A stretch of 36,050 bases of DNA, taken from IMG/VR virus record IMGVR_UViG_3300043786_000856, positions 1 to 36,050 of that record. One strand, given 5' to 3'. Origin of the DNA: a virus. The position numbers were made by a program, and so were the translations under genes. The notes under the pieces are model-generated. The model was not told the origin of the DNA. It ran no database searches and saw nothing but the letters and a program-made list of their open reading frames with translations. Below are positions 31,034 to 36,050 of this stretch, in pieces. Every line of letters begins with the position of its first letter. The first letter of the stretch is position 1.

Positions 31034-32011
31034 CTAAATTGATCGGCCCGGGGCGACCTTGCGGCCCTTCACCAGCCGGTAGATTTCGGCGGTGGTCGTC
31101 TCGTCAGCATGGCCGGCGCGCTGGCTGGCCACGGTGAGGTCGGGTTCGTCGGTCGTTGCTTTTTTCCTGAGGTCGCGCAGCTGCCAGTCGGCGCCGACCT
31201 GGGCGCGTGCGGCGGCGAACGCATGCTCGAGGCGCCAGATGGTGACGCGCTGTCCGCGCTCGTCGGCCACGAGGAACAGGCTGGCAGGATCTCGAGCGGC
31301 GGCCGCCTCCAGGAATCGCTGCAGCGGGCCTTCCACGGCGATCCTGACGGCCGTGCCGGTCTTGGACTGCCGGAACCACAGGGCACCGTCGCGAACGTCG
31401 CTCAAGCGCGCTCTGAGCACGTCTGACGGGCGCTGCGCGGTCATCAGCATCAGATCCATGGCAGCGGTCACGTAGGCCGGCGCCACGTCGCGCAGGGCGC
31501 GCACCTCCTCGTCGGTCACATAGCGGCTGCGCTTGACCTCTGCGTTGCGCTCGATGCCGGTGGCCGGGTTCGGGGCGCTGGTGTAGTCCTGCGATCTGGC
31601 CCAGTTCCACAAGTGACTGAGCAGCGCGATCTCGCGGTTGCCGGCGGTGCGGGCCGACCGGCGGTCAAGGTATTGTCTGACGTGCACCGGCCGGATCGCC
31701 TGCAGCGGCAGGTGCCCGAAGGCGCCGACCAGCGTCTTGAGCTGCGCCGTCTGATCCTTCTGCGTTTTCGCGGCCTTGCGCGGCAACACCACGCGCGCAT
31801 AGTGGCCGGCCACGACCGAGAACGTCGTCCCGGCGCTGCCCTGTCCCTCCAGTTCCGCCCAGCGGCGCAGTGCATGCGCCTTGTCGCTGCCCAGCGGGAT
31901 CTTGGTCGACCCGGCTTGGTAGTAGAACAGCGTGCGCTCGCCTGACCGGCGGGCGGTCATGTGCGGCGGCAGGTCAGAAAAGGTGGTTTTCGGGCGGCCC
32001 ATCTCCCTCAT
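31034..32011 (-). CDS. int: Tyrosine-recombinase integrase
   Basis: 325 residues. Residues about 62-150 form a SAM-like core-binding domain (KTQKDQTAQLKTLVGAFGHL; VRQYLDRRSARTAGNREIAL). The catalytic domain holds Arg194 (TAQRPSD), Lys217 (SKTG), RDLR at 279-282 with the box II Arg, His301 (RAGHA) and nucleophile Tyr311 (EIYRL). Box II His is replaced by Arg279, a known variation. The N-terminal GRPKTTFSDLPPHMTARRSG is a pattern of phage integrases with a small DNA-binding start. It recombines attP at 30925-30969 with a host tRNA-Thr gene. Last gene of the PL operon; start overlaps the DUF4224-like stop. Confidence 0.92.
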   Translation of the reverse strand: MREMGRPKTTFSDLPPHMTARRSGERTLFYYQAGSTKIPLGSDKAHALRRWAELEGQGSAGTTFSVVAGHYARVVLPRKAAKTQKDQTAQLKTLVGAFGHLPLQAIRPVHVRQYLDRRSARTAGNREIALLSHLWNWARSQDYTSAPNPATGIERNAEVKRSRYVTDEEVRALRDVAPAYVTAAMDLMLMTAQRPSDVLRARLSDVRDGALWFRQSKTGTAVRIAVEGPLQRFLEAAAARDPASLFLVADERGQRVTIWRLEHAFAAARAQVGADWQLRDLRKKATTDEPDLTVASQRAGHADETTTAEIYRLVKGRKVAPGRSI

Positions 32012-32193
32012 GGTACGGCACCCAGCTCCATCTGTTTTTCAGCCGGGCGCGCCGACACCGCATCTCGGGGCACCACGGGCCGGCCCCGGCCGTTGATCCA
32101 GAACAGGATGCCGTGCTGTCGCAGCCAGCGCACCTGCTCGCTGGCGCGCACGTAGCCGGTCAGTTGCTCCAGGTCGTCCTCGGTCAGGAACAT
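32008..32193 (-). CDS. DUF4224-like small protein
   Basis: 61 residues from ATG 32193, with AGGA close upstream. MFLTEDDLEQLTGYVRASEQ and WLRQHGILFWINGRGRPVVPRD match the DUF4224 pattern (LT-x-x-E-L...LTG...Q...L-x-x-x-G-I...G-R-P-V-V), small DNA-binding-like proteins nearly always encoded directly before phage integrases and suspected excisionase-like helpers. Its stop overlaps the integrase ATG, so the two are coupled. The longer open frame to 32436 is shadow. Confidence 0.75.
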   Translation of the reverse strand: MFLTEDDLEQLTGYVRASEQVRWLRQHGILFWINGRGRPVVPRDAVSARPAEKQMELGAVP

Positions 32194-32690
32194 GGTTCCT
32201 CCATGGCCTCGATGCAGTTCGCGGCGTAGGCGTAGTAGTTGTGCATGGGCTTCACGTTCTCGTGCATCTCGCGCAGCATTTTGATGATCCTGGCGCGCTC
32301 GGCTGCGGCGACCAGGGCGGCGAAGCGTGCCGCCTCCTCGTACGTAAACACTACGGTTTGATCGAACGCAGACGCGCCGACTTCCCGCGCCATGCGGATG
32401 ATGTCGCCTTGGGTCATTTCTCCTCCGCTTTCGCAATGGCGGCGCGCCACCATCCGCAGCACTTCGACTTTATCCAGCACCGGGTCGCTGATCCCACCGG
32501 GCCAGCCTAGAGCGGCGGCAAGTTCTCTCGGTGTGATTGACTGCTCCGGCTGCTCCAGCGCTTCGCGGAGGCGCTCAATCTCTCTCGCCGCTGCGTGTTC
32601 CCGTTCTGTTTTTGGCACACGAGAATCCATAAGCTCGCTGATTAGCTGCGAATGCGGCGTTGCTTGTTTGGCTTCGGGTTTCTCATCCAT
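32184..32690 (-). CDS. Hypothetical early protein, coiled coil
   Basis: 168 residues. Charged N-terminus with SQLISELMDSRVPKTEREHA and EIERLREALEQPEQSITPRE, then IIRMAREVGASAFDQTVVFT and a helical ARFAALVAAAERARIIKML. The second part (a short 'I-x-x-MAREVG' block followed by a helix of alanines) is a mosaic module frequent in phage early proteins of unknown function. ATG 32690 lies inside the previous gene; overlaps the DUF4224-like start by 10 bp. Confidence 0.65.
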   Translation of the reverse strand: MDEKPEAKQATPHSQLISELMDSRVPKTEREHAAAREIERLREALEQPEQSITPRELAAALGWPGGISDPVLDKVEVLRMVARRHCESGGEMTQGDIIRMAREVGASAFDQTVVFTYEEAARFAALVAAAERARIIKMLREMHENVKPMHNYYAYAANCIEAMEEPCS

Positions 32691-33117
32691 GGTTATTCTC
32701 CTTCAGCGCGGCCTCGATGGCGCGGGCGCATACGAAGTCCAAATCACCCGGCTCGTGTGGTAACGCTGCGGCGATCTCCGCATCCGTCAGCGACTGCCAC
32801 TCGCGGCTGGGTAAATGGGTGTAGAGGGGCGTGGCCTTTGCGCCCTTGCTTGCGCTCATGGCGTCCATGTACTGCGGTTTCCACACAAGGTGAGGGCCGT
32901 GCGTGGTGCCGTCGTGCTTTATGCCCACATACATCCACGCCGCCGGCTCCTGCTCCGGCTGCTCCAGTAAAGGGCCAAGTACATCAAGTGCCGCCCAAAC
33001 AGGGCGCCATCGCTCGCAGTCATCACAGTGCGGATCGCCGCAATCGTCATCCACATCTAGCACGCAATCATTCAACGCCTCCAGCGCCTGCTGGGCGGCT
33101 TCTCGCAGTGTGGTCAT
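32683..33117 (-). CDS. Hypothetical early protein, mosaic
   Basis: 144 residues from ATG 33117. N-terminal TTLREAAQQALEALNDCVLD and a Cys/Asp-rich piece CGDPHCDDCERW, then LLEQPEQEPAAWMYVGIKHD and TPLYTHLPSREWQSLTDAEI, ending in a short helix. The 'EQPEQEPAAWMYVG...TPLYTHP' module is common in phage mosaic proteins of unknown role. It shares the LEQPEQ segment with the next gene, suggesting shuffled modules. Overlaps neighbours by 4-8 bp. Confidence 0.65.
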   Translation of the reverse strand: MTTLREAAQQALEALNDCVLDVDDDCGDPHCDDCERWRPVWAALDVLGPLLEQPEQEPAAWMYVGIKHDGTTHGPHLVWKPQYMDAMSASKGAKATPLYTHLPSREWQSLTDAEIAAALPHEPGDLDFVCARAIEAALKENNHG

Positions 33118-33269
33118 GCCTCGCCCTCCAGCGCAGCCGTCGCCGATTCCATCGCAGCCAGCACGTCGGCAACGTCGTCGCGCGGGATCACGATGTGGCC
33201 GAAGTCGTTCTCGACCATCGCGGCATCCAGCGTTTTGAGCAGTGCCTTCGTGACATCGATCAGTGTCAT
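33114..33269 (-). CDS. Small hypothetical early protein
   Basis: 51 residues from ATG 33269, with GGAGGG about six bases upstream. Two helices around HIVIPRDDVADVLAAMESAT; acidic. No domain recognised. Its ATG overlaps the stop of the gene before it and its stop overlaps the next ATG, so it belongs to the coupled PL operon. The longer open frame to 33386 is antisense-like shadow and excluded. Confidence 0.6.
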   Translation of the reverse strand: MTLIDVTKALLKTLDAAMVENDFGHIVIPRDDVADVLAAMESATAALEGEA

Positions 33270-33415
33270 TTCTTCCCTCCAAACCATGAGGCCGTGCGCT
33301 TGTCGGCGCATGCCCGACACACGAGCCGCTGTGCCCGGCCCATGCGGATAAGCCGCATCGTTGAGCGCAGGCACAGCGACATGCACTTCGCACAGATCAC
33401 TTTGTCGAGCAGCAT
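33266..33415 (-). CDS. Small zinc-ribbon-like protein
   Basis: 49 residues from ATG 33415, which shares a base with the SSB stop (TGATG). Two Cys pairs, CAKC (residues 9-12) and CRAC near residue 35, set in a basic context (RSTMRLIRMGRAQRLVCRAC), could bind one zinc. Role unknown; its place right after SSB suggests DNA or protein binding in the recombination module. Confidence 0.6.
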   Translation of the reverse strand: MLLDKVICAKCMSLCLRSTMRLIRMGRAQRLVCRACADKRTASWFGGKK

Positions 33416-33822
33416 CAGAACGGGATGTCCGACTCGATGTCGTCGATGCTCATCCGGCGCTGCTGCTGCGGCGCAGGCTTGGCGACGGGCTGCGCTGCTG
33501 CATCCGGCTTGCCGCCGATCAACTGCAGGTCGTTGACCGTGGCCGTCAACGACGCACCCACGGTGCCGTCCTTCTTGGCAAACTCTTTCACCCTCGGGCT
33601 GCCGGCCGTCACCCAGACTTGCTGTCCTTTCAGCAGCAGCGGGGCCAGTTTCTCGGCGCGCTCGCCCCACAGTTCGAACGACACCCACTGCGTGGGGCGC
33701 TCGCCGTTCTCGTCCTTCTTGCCGTAGTTGAAGGCGCCGGAGAAATTCGCTACCGACGTGCCGCCCGGCGAGACCTTGAGCTCGGCATCCCTGCCGAGTC
33801 GAACGATTCCTGTGAGGATCAT
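33415..33822 (-). CDS. ssb: Single-stranded DNA-binding protein
   Basis: 135 residues from ATG 33822. OB-fold sequence: MILTGIVRLGRDAELKVSPG, SVANFSGAFNY, TQWVSFELWGERAEKLAPLL and KGQQVWVTAGSPRVKEFAKK; then a Pro/Gln-rich linker and the acidic tip DDIESDIPF, the conserved SSB tail that recruits partner proteins. It should coat single strands in replication and work with the Sak4-like ATPase encoded just upstream. ATGA overlap with that gene. Confidence 0.9.
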   Translation of the reverse strand: MILTGIVRLGRDAELKVSPGGTSVANFSGAFNYGKKDENGERPTQWVSFELWGERAEKLAPLLLKGQQVWVTAGSPRVKEFAKKDGTVGASLTATVNDLQLIGGKPDAAAQPVAKPAPQQQRRMSIDDIESDIPF

Positions 33823-34775
33823 GCTGCCTCCGCGGTGCGCAGTGATTGCTTGATGAACGAGCGCTGCTTGCTGTCGAGCTGCGACCACACGGCCGTCTTC
33901 TCGTCAGCGTCCTGGATCTCGCTGGTCAGCTGTGCGGCAGCGAGTGCATCCTCGCGGGCGCAGGCGTCGCGCAGCTGGTCGACATACGCGGTGACCATGT
34001 CCACGCGGTCGGCCTGCACCCGATCCATTGCGCCAGCCGTGGGCGTGACGCGGGTGTCGGTCTCGACCTTCGGTGCCTCTGGCTTGAGCGGCTCGCCGGA
34101 GTTGAGCCAGTCCACCAGCATGCGGCCGGTGGCCGGCGTAATGGGCTTGGGGTCGCCTGCAAACAGGCCCGTCCGGTCCTTGCTGGCCGTGGCGTAGTGG
34201 CCGTCGTGCACCAGGTCGAGCACGATGGTGAATTCGTACTCCGCGCCGTCGCGCTGCTCGGCTTTCATCCCCAATTTGACGACTTTCTTGCGGCCGTTCT
34301 CCTCGACCTGCGCGGTGTCGGTCTTGCTGCGCATGGTGGCGATGATGTGCAAGTTGCTGGCCATCAGCTTGTCCAAGAACGCGCGATGCCGCGGGGTGAT
34401 GTCGTTCCAGGCCGACCAACTGTTGCCTTTGTACTTGGCCCTGGCAATCTCATCGACCAGCTCGAGACACCCGCCGATTCCGGACCACTCGTGCGTGATG
34501 CTATCCACGATCAGCGTGTCGTAGCCGGCATGCTCGGCTGCGGTCACGGCCTCGACGAATGCTTCCGGCGTGTAGGGCGGCGCGAGGTCCAGCGAGTCGA
34601 AGTCAGCCACGTCGGCGTACAACGACGCGGAGGCACGTTCTGTGTCGATGACCGCGATGCGGCCGCCCATGCCTTTTGCCATCAGCAGCGCGCTGTAGGT
34701 CTTGCCGCTGCCACTCGGCCCAGTCAGTGCTAGCCGTAGCTTCGCCTGCTTCCTGGTCGCTTTGGTGAATTTCAT
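33819..34775 (-). CDS. Sak4-like RecA-fold recombination ATPase
   Basis: 318 residues from ATG 34775, with GGAG six bases upstream (a TTG at 34805 is a weaker option). Walker A LTGPSGSGKT (17-26), IAVIDTERASAS (40-51), Walker B TLIVDSITHEW (87-97), and an IIATMRSKTDT strand give a RecA-like core of the AAA_24/Sak4 type; the C-terminal third is acidic helix. Sak4 proteins promote single-strand annealing with phage SSB, which is the next gene. Alternative: a related DNA-repair ATPase. Confidence 0.8.
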   Translation of the reverse strand: MKFTKATRKQAKLRLALTGPSGSGKTYSALLMAKGMGGRIAVIDTERASASLYADVADFDSLDLAPPYTPEAFVEAVTAAEHAGYDTLIVDSITHEWSGIGGCLELVDEIARAKYKGNSWSAWNDITPRHRAFLDKLMASNLHIIATMRSKTDTAQVEENGRKKVVKLGMKAEQRDGAEYEFTIVLDLVHDGHYATASKDRTGLFAGDPKPITPATGRMLVDWLNSGEPLKPEAPKVETDTRVTPTAGAMDRVQADRVDMVTAYVDQLRDACAREDALAAAQLTSEIQDADEKTAVWSQLDSKQRSFIKQSLRTAEAA

Positions 34776-34869
34776 TGAGCACTCCATTGAGTTGGTCGAG
34801 TTCAAACTGCTCTTGCATTGCGACTTCCAACAACTGCTGCAACTGCCACCAGTCCGCGCCGTCTGTCAT
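34603..34869 (-). CDS. Small early protein overlapping the Sak4-like gene
   Basis: 88 residues from ATG 34869. The first 38 (ADWWQLQQLLEVAMQEQFEL, then DQLNGVLNEIHQ) read as an amphipathic acidic helix; the rest overlaps the Sak4-like gene in another frame and looks like shadow sequence (Arg/His-rich). The ATG is coupled by ATGA to the previous small gene. The overlap of 173 bp is unusually long, so either a true overprinted tail or an altered frame. Function unknown. Confidence 0.45.
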   Translation of the reverse strand: MTDGADWWQLQQLLEVAMQEQFELDQLNGVLNEIHQSDQEAGEATASTDWAEWQRQDLQRAADGKRHGRPHRGHRHRTCLRVVVRRRG

Positions 34870-34988
34870 GGCGGTGCGATCAGGAAACTGCGGACGATCA
34901 GGAAGGCGGTGGCCGCGACACAGAACCAGAACACCGCGCGGTCACCCGGGTGCGCCCGGTCCCGCTCACCCCAGCGGCGATGTCTCAT
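34866..34988 (-). CDS. Tiny single-TM protein
   Basis: 40 residues. Basic N-terminus (MRHRRWGERDRAHPGDR) followed by one membrane segment, FWFCVAATAFLIVRSFLIA, and a PP end. ATGA junctions on both sides make it part of a chain of coupled tiny genes. No family recognised. Too short to be certain, but the overlap pattern and clean TM argue for it. Confidence 0.55.
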   Translation of the reverse strand: MRHRRWGERDRAHPGDRAVFWFCVAATAFLIVRSFLIAPP

Positions 34989-35104
34989 GGCAGCCACCAT
35001 GCGGCGATCAGCAGGATGTAGAACAGCATTACCGCGATGAACGTCCAGGCCGTCCAGCGGACGTCCATGCGGTCTGTGAGCTCGTCGAACCAGTCGCGGT
35101 CCAT
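34985..35104 (-). CDS. Tiny single-TM protein
   Basis: 39 residues: acidic/amphipathic start MDRDWFDELTDRMDVRW then a membrane segment TFIAVMLFYILLIAAWWL near the C-terminus. Begins one base after the stop of the previous gene and ends in an ATGA junction with the next tiny TM gene. A pair of tiny membrane proteins early in the PL operon could act on the host envelope, for example in exclusion, but this is speculative. Confidence 0.55.
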   Translation of the reverse strand: MDRDWFDELTDRMDVRWTAWTFIAVMLFYILLIAAWWLP

Positions 35105-35105
35105 G

Positions 35106-35414
35106 TCAGCGCTCCGCAAATCGACGGGCGCGTTCTTCCATGTACTTGCTCATGGACAGGCGCAGCTGGCGAACGGCGTTGAGCGTGTGCCACGCCGGGC
35201 CGATCTCCAGCGTCTTGGTGGCGTTCCAGAACTGCTCGTCGGTCTCCAGCGCCTCGGCGTACTTGAGGATGTGCATGACCCACGTGCCCATCATGTAGGG
35301 CTCGGTGATGGCGCTCGTGACCTCATCCTGGTCTTGCATGAGTTCGCGGTGCCAGTAGTTCGTGCTGTGCTCCAGGTCCTGCTCGCGTTCGATCTGCTCG
35401 AGTAAGGTCGTCAT
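35106..35414 (-). CDS. Hypothetical early protein
   Basis: 102 residues, with AGGAG seven bases before ATG 35414. Soluble and helical: TTLLEQIEREQDLEHSTNYW, then MGTWVMHILKYAEALETDEQ and AWHTLNAVRQLRLSMSKYME. No recognised domain. A real gene by its ribosome-binding site and position in the operon. Confidence 0.65.
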   Translation of the reverse strand: MTTLLEQIEREQDLEHSTNYWHRELMQDQDEVTSAITEPYMMGTWVMHILKYAEALETDEQFWNATKTLEIGPAWHTLNAVRQLRLSMSKYMEERARRFAER

Positions 35415-35424
35415 GTCTCGCTCC

Positions 35425-35550
35425 TCAGAACGGTGCCGGCTCTGCGTCGGCGGGATAGGCGGGGCGGGGTGCGGGTCGCGTCGGGACCATCACCCACTTC
35501 CCCCGCCGCTTGATCCAGCGGGGGAAGGGCCATGTGGTCGGGGGGGTCAT
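35425..35550 (-). CDS. Tiny proline-rich protein
   Basis: 41 residues: MTPPTTWPFPRWIKRRGKW then VMVPTRPAPRPAYPADAEP. ATG 35550 overlaps the previous stop (ATGA). Rich in Pro, Trp and Arg, probably unfolded alone. Family unknown. Supported mainly by coupling and by filling the gap between two better genes. Confidence 0.45.
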   Translation of the reverse strand: MTPPTTWPFPRWIKRRGKWVMVPTRPAPRPAYPADAEPAPF

Positions 35551-35798
35551 GAGGTCAACTGCCGGCGCAGTTGCCGCGCTAGCGCGCGGTAGGCGTTGAA
35601 TGTCGCCAACGGCATTGCGTATGGCCCAACGTCAACGCACTCGAGGTCACTGTTGTATTCGGCGTCTGCCAACAGTGCGCGGGCTTCATCGCAAGTTAGG
35701 TGGCACACGCCGACGTTTATTTTTTGGAGCGGCAAATGCTCCGGCAAACGATTGGCGAGGTCGTTGTCGATGGCTTGGCTGATGCGAACAGAAATCAT
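35547..35798 (-). CDS. First PL gene, hypothetical
   Basis: 83 residues from ATG 35798, which has GGGAG seven bases upstream; an in-frame ATG at 35834 would add 12 residues and sits at the predicted PL start. Sequence MISVRISQAIDNDLANRLPE, VCHLTCDEARALLADAEYNS, DVGPYAMPLATFNAYRALAR. No recognised family. As the first gene from a repressor-controlled promoter it should be made immediately on infection, the place of antiterminators or host-takeover proteins. Confidence 0.65.
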   Translation of the reverse strand: MISVRISQAIDNDLANRLPEHLPLQKINVGVCHLTCDEARALLADAEYNSDLECVDVGPYAMPLATFNAYRALARQLRRQLTS

Positions 35799-35840
35799 GT
35801 CTGCGCTCCCAGGTGTCGCCGCGACGTGCGGCATGGGAGA

Positions 35841-35869
35841 ATCCTACCGAGAGCGGTATATCTTGTCAA
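35841..35869 (-). promoter_or_regulatory. PL, leftward early promoter
   Basis: On the minus strand TTGACA (35869-35864, 6/6), 17-bp spacer, TAGGAT (35846-35841, 4/6). Predicted start about 35834. Two operators cover it in the same geometry as at PR. Confidence 0.85.
35843..35860. promoter_or_regulatory. OL1 operator
   Basis: One perfect half-site CCTACCGA, the second half GCGGTATA matching 5/8. Covers the PL spacer and most of the -10. Confidence 0.75.
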
Positions 35870-35883
35870 CCGGATTCGGTAGG
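35866..35883. promoter_or_regulatory. OL2 operator
   Basis: Half TCAACCGG (5/8) and perfect half TCGGTAGG, centre 23 bp from OL1, overlapping the PL -35 by 4 bp. Confidence 0.75.
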
Positions 35884-35891
35884 ATTGGAGC

Positions 35892-35916
35892 AAAAAAAAC
35901 GGGCTCGTGTGGCCCG
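35892..35916 (-). terminator. Terminator of the repressor transcript
   Basis: On the minus strand CGGGC (35916-35912), 7-nt loop, GCCCG (35904-35900), then eight T. It lies downstream of the repressor gene and (ACC)n tract across the circular join and before PL, so it separates repressor and PL transcripts. Confidence 0.85.
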
Positions 35917-35918
35917 GT

Positions 35919-36050
35919 TCTTGCGGTGGTGGTGGTGGTGGTGGTGGTGGTGGTGGTGGTGGCTACGCGGCCAGCTCGCGCGCCGCGTCTCTCAGTTTCT
36001 CAAATTTAGCCGCGTCTTGCCTTGTTAAATGTCCGACTGGCGGGTTCATC
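35919..36050. repeat. Terminal overlap of the circular contig
   Basis: Identical to 1-141 except for the GGT tract (12 copies at 35925-35962 against 15). It repeats the end of the repressor gene and is best read as the overlap of a circular or circularly permuted genome. Confidence 0.95.

Larger units (their letters stand above)
30817..31038. other. attP region with arm-type repeats
   Basis: The 219-bp gap between Rz and the integrase gene. TTTGGTTCTAAAC (30817-30829) has an exact inverted copy (30872-30884), and GGTTCTAAA recurs at 31030-31038 at the integrase 3' end. CTAGGGAAA occurs twice in direct orientation (30842-30850, 30906-30914). These flank the tRNA-derived core and are candidate integrase or excisionase arm sites. 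No coding frame of note. Confidence 0.7.

Noticed and set aside
32683-33393. 236-residue minus-strand frame as one protein
   Set aside because: Its first 92 residues are shadow of two better-supported small genes with their own ribosome-binding site or coupling; ATG 33117 is the sensible start.
35919-36050. Direct terminal repeats of a linear genome
   Set aside because: The overlap is short, lies inside the repressor gene, and the gene order is continuous across the join; an assembly overlap is simpler.

Overview
The window is a complete temperate phage genome given as a linearised circle. The last 132 bases (35919-36050) repeat the first 141, differing only in the copy number of a GGT tract (15 copies at the start, 12 at the end), so the unique unit is about 35.9 kb. 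High GC, long chains of ATGA/GTGA-coupled genes and an attP built from the 3' part of a tRNA-Thr(CGU) gene point to a GC-rich proteobacterial host, most likely a betaproteobacterium (inference). The P22-like portal, P22 gp4/gp10-like tail genes, ejection-type proteins, and absence of a tape-measure or sheath gene indicate a short-tailed (podovirus) virion.

Layout. Across the contig join lies a lambda-like switch. A short repressor gene (54-371, minus) sits between two divergent promoters, PR (408-436, plus) and PL (35869-35841, minus), which carry two operators each in mirror-image geometry. PR reads a Cro-like gene, a terminator, then a replication module: a ribbon-helix-helix protein, a PD-(D/E)XK nuclease, a 682-aa primase-polymerase/helicase, and a 257-bp palindromic field of iterons that is the best origin candidate. 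Small DNA-metabolism genes and an antiterminator-Q-like gene follow. Directly after Q come a promoter and a terminator (5339-5428) in the lambda pR'-tR' order, then one long rightward late operon to 30814.

The late operon holds terminase (5445-7128), small beta-rich proteins and a beta-helix tailspike, portal, fibres with an assembly protein, scaffold, capsid, tail adaptor and nozzle, ejection proteins, a second fibre and a lysis cassette with nested spanins. The capsid gene is split by an 825-nt group I intron. An antisense HNH endonuclease gene fills the loop of the intron's P1 helix and has its own promoter. Three glycosyltransferase-like and two methyltransferase-like genes lie among the virion genes (14506-15162 and 18560-21091), suggesting a virion or surface modification pathway.

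From PL leftward run many tiny overlapping genes, then a Sak4-like RecA-fold ATPase with SSB (recombination), small hypotheticals, a DUF4224-like protein and a tyrosine integrase, ending convergently at attP. No CRISPR array, complete tRNA, rRNA, IS element or reverse transcriptase was seen. Family assignments come from reading motifs by eye; no database search was run.
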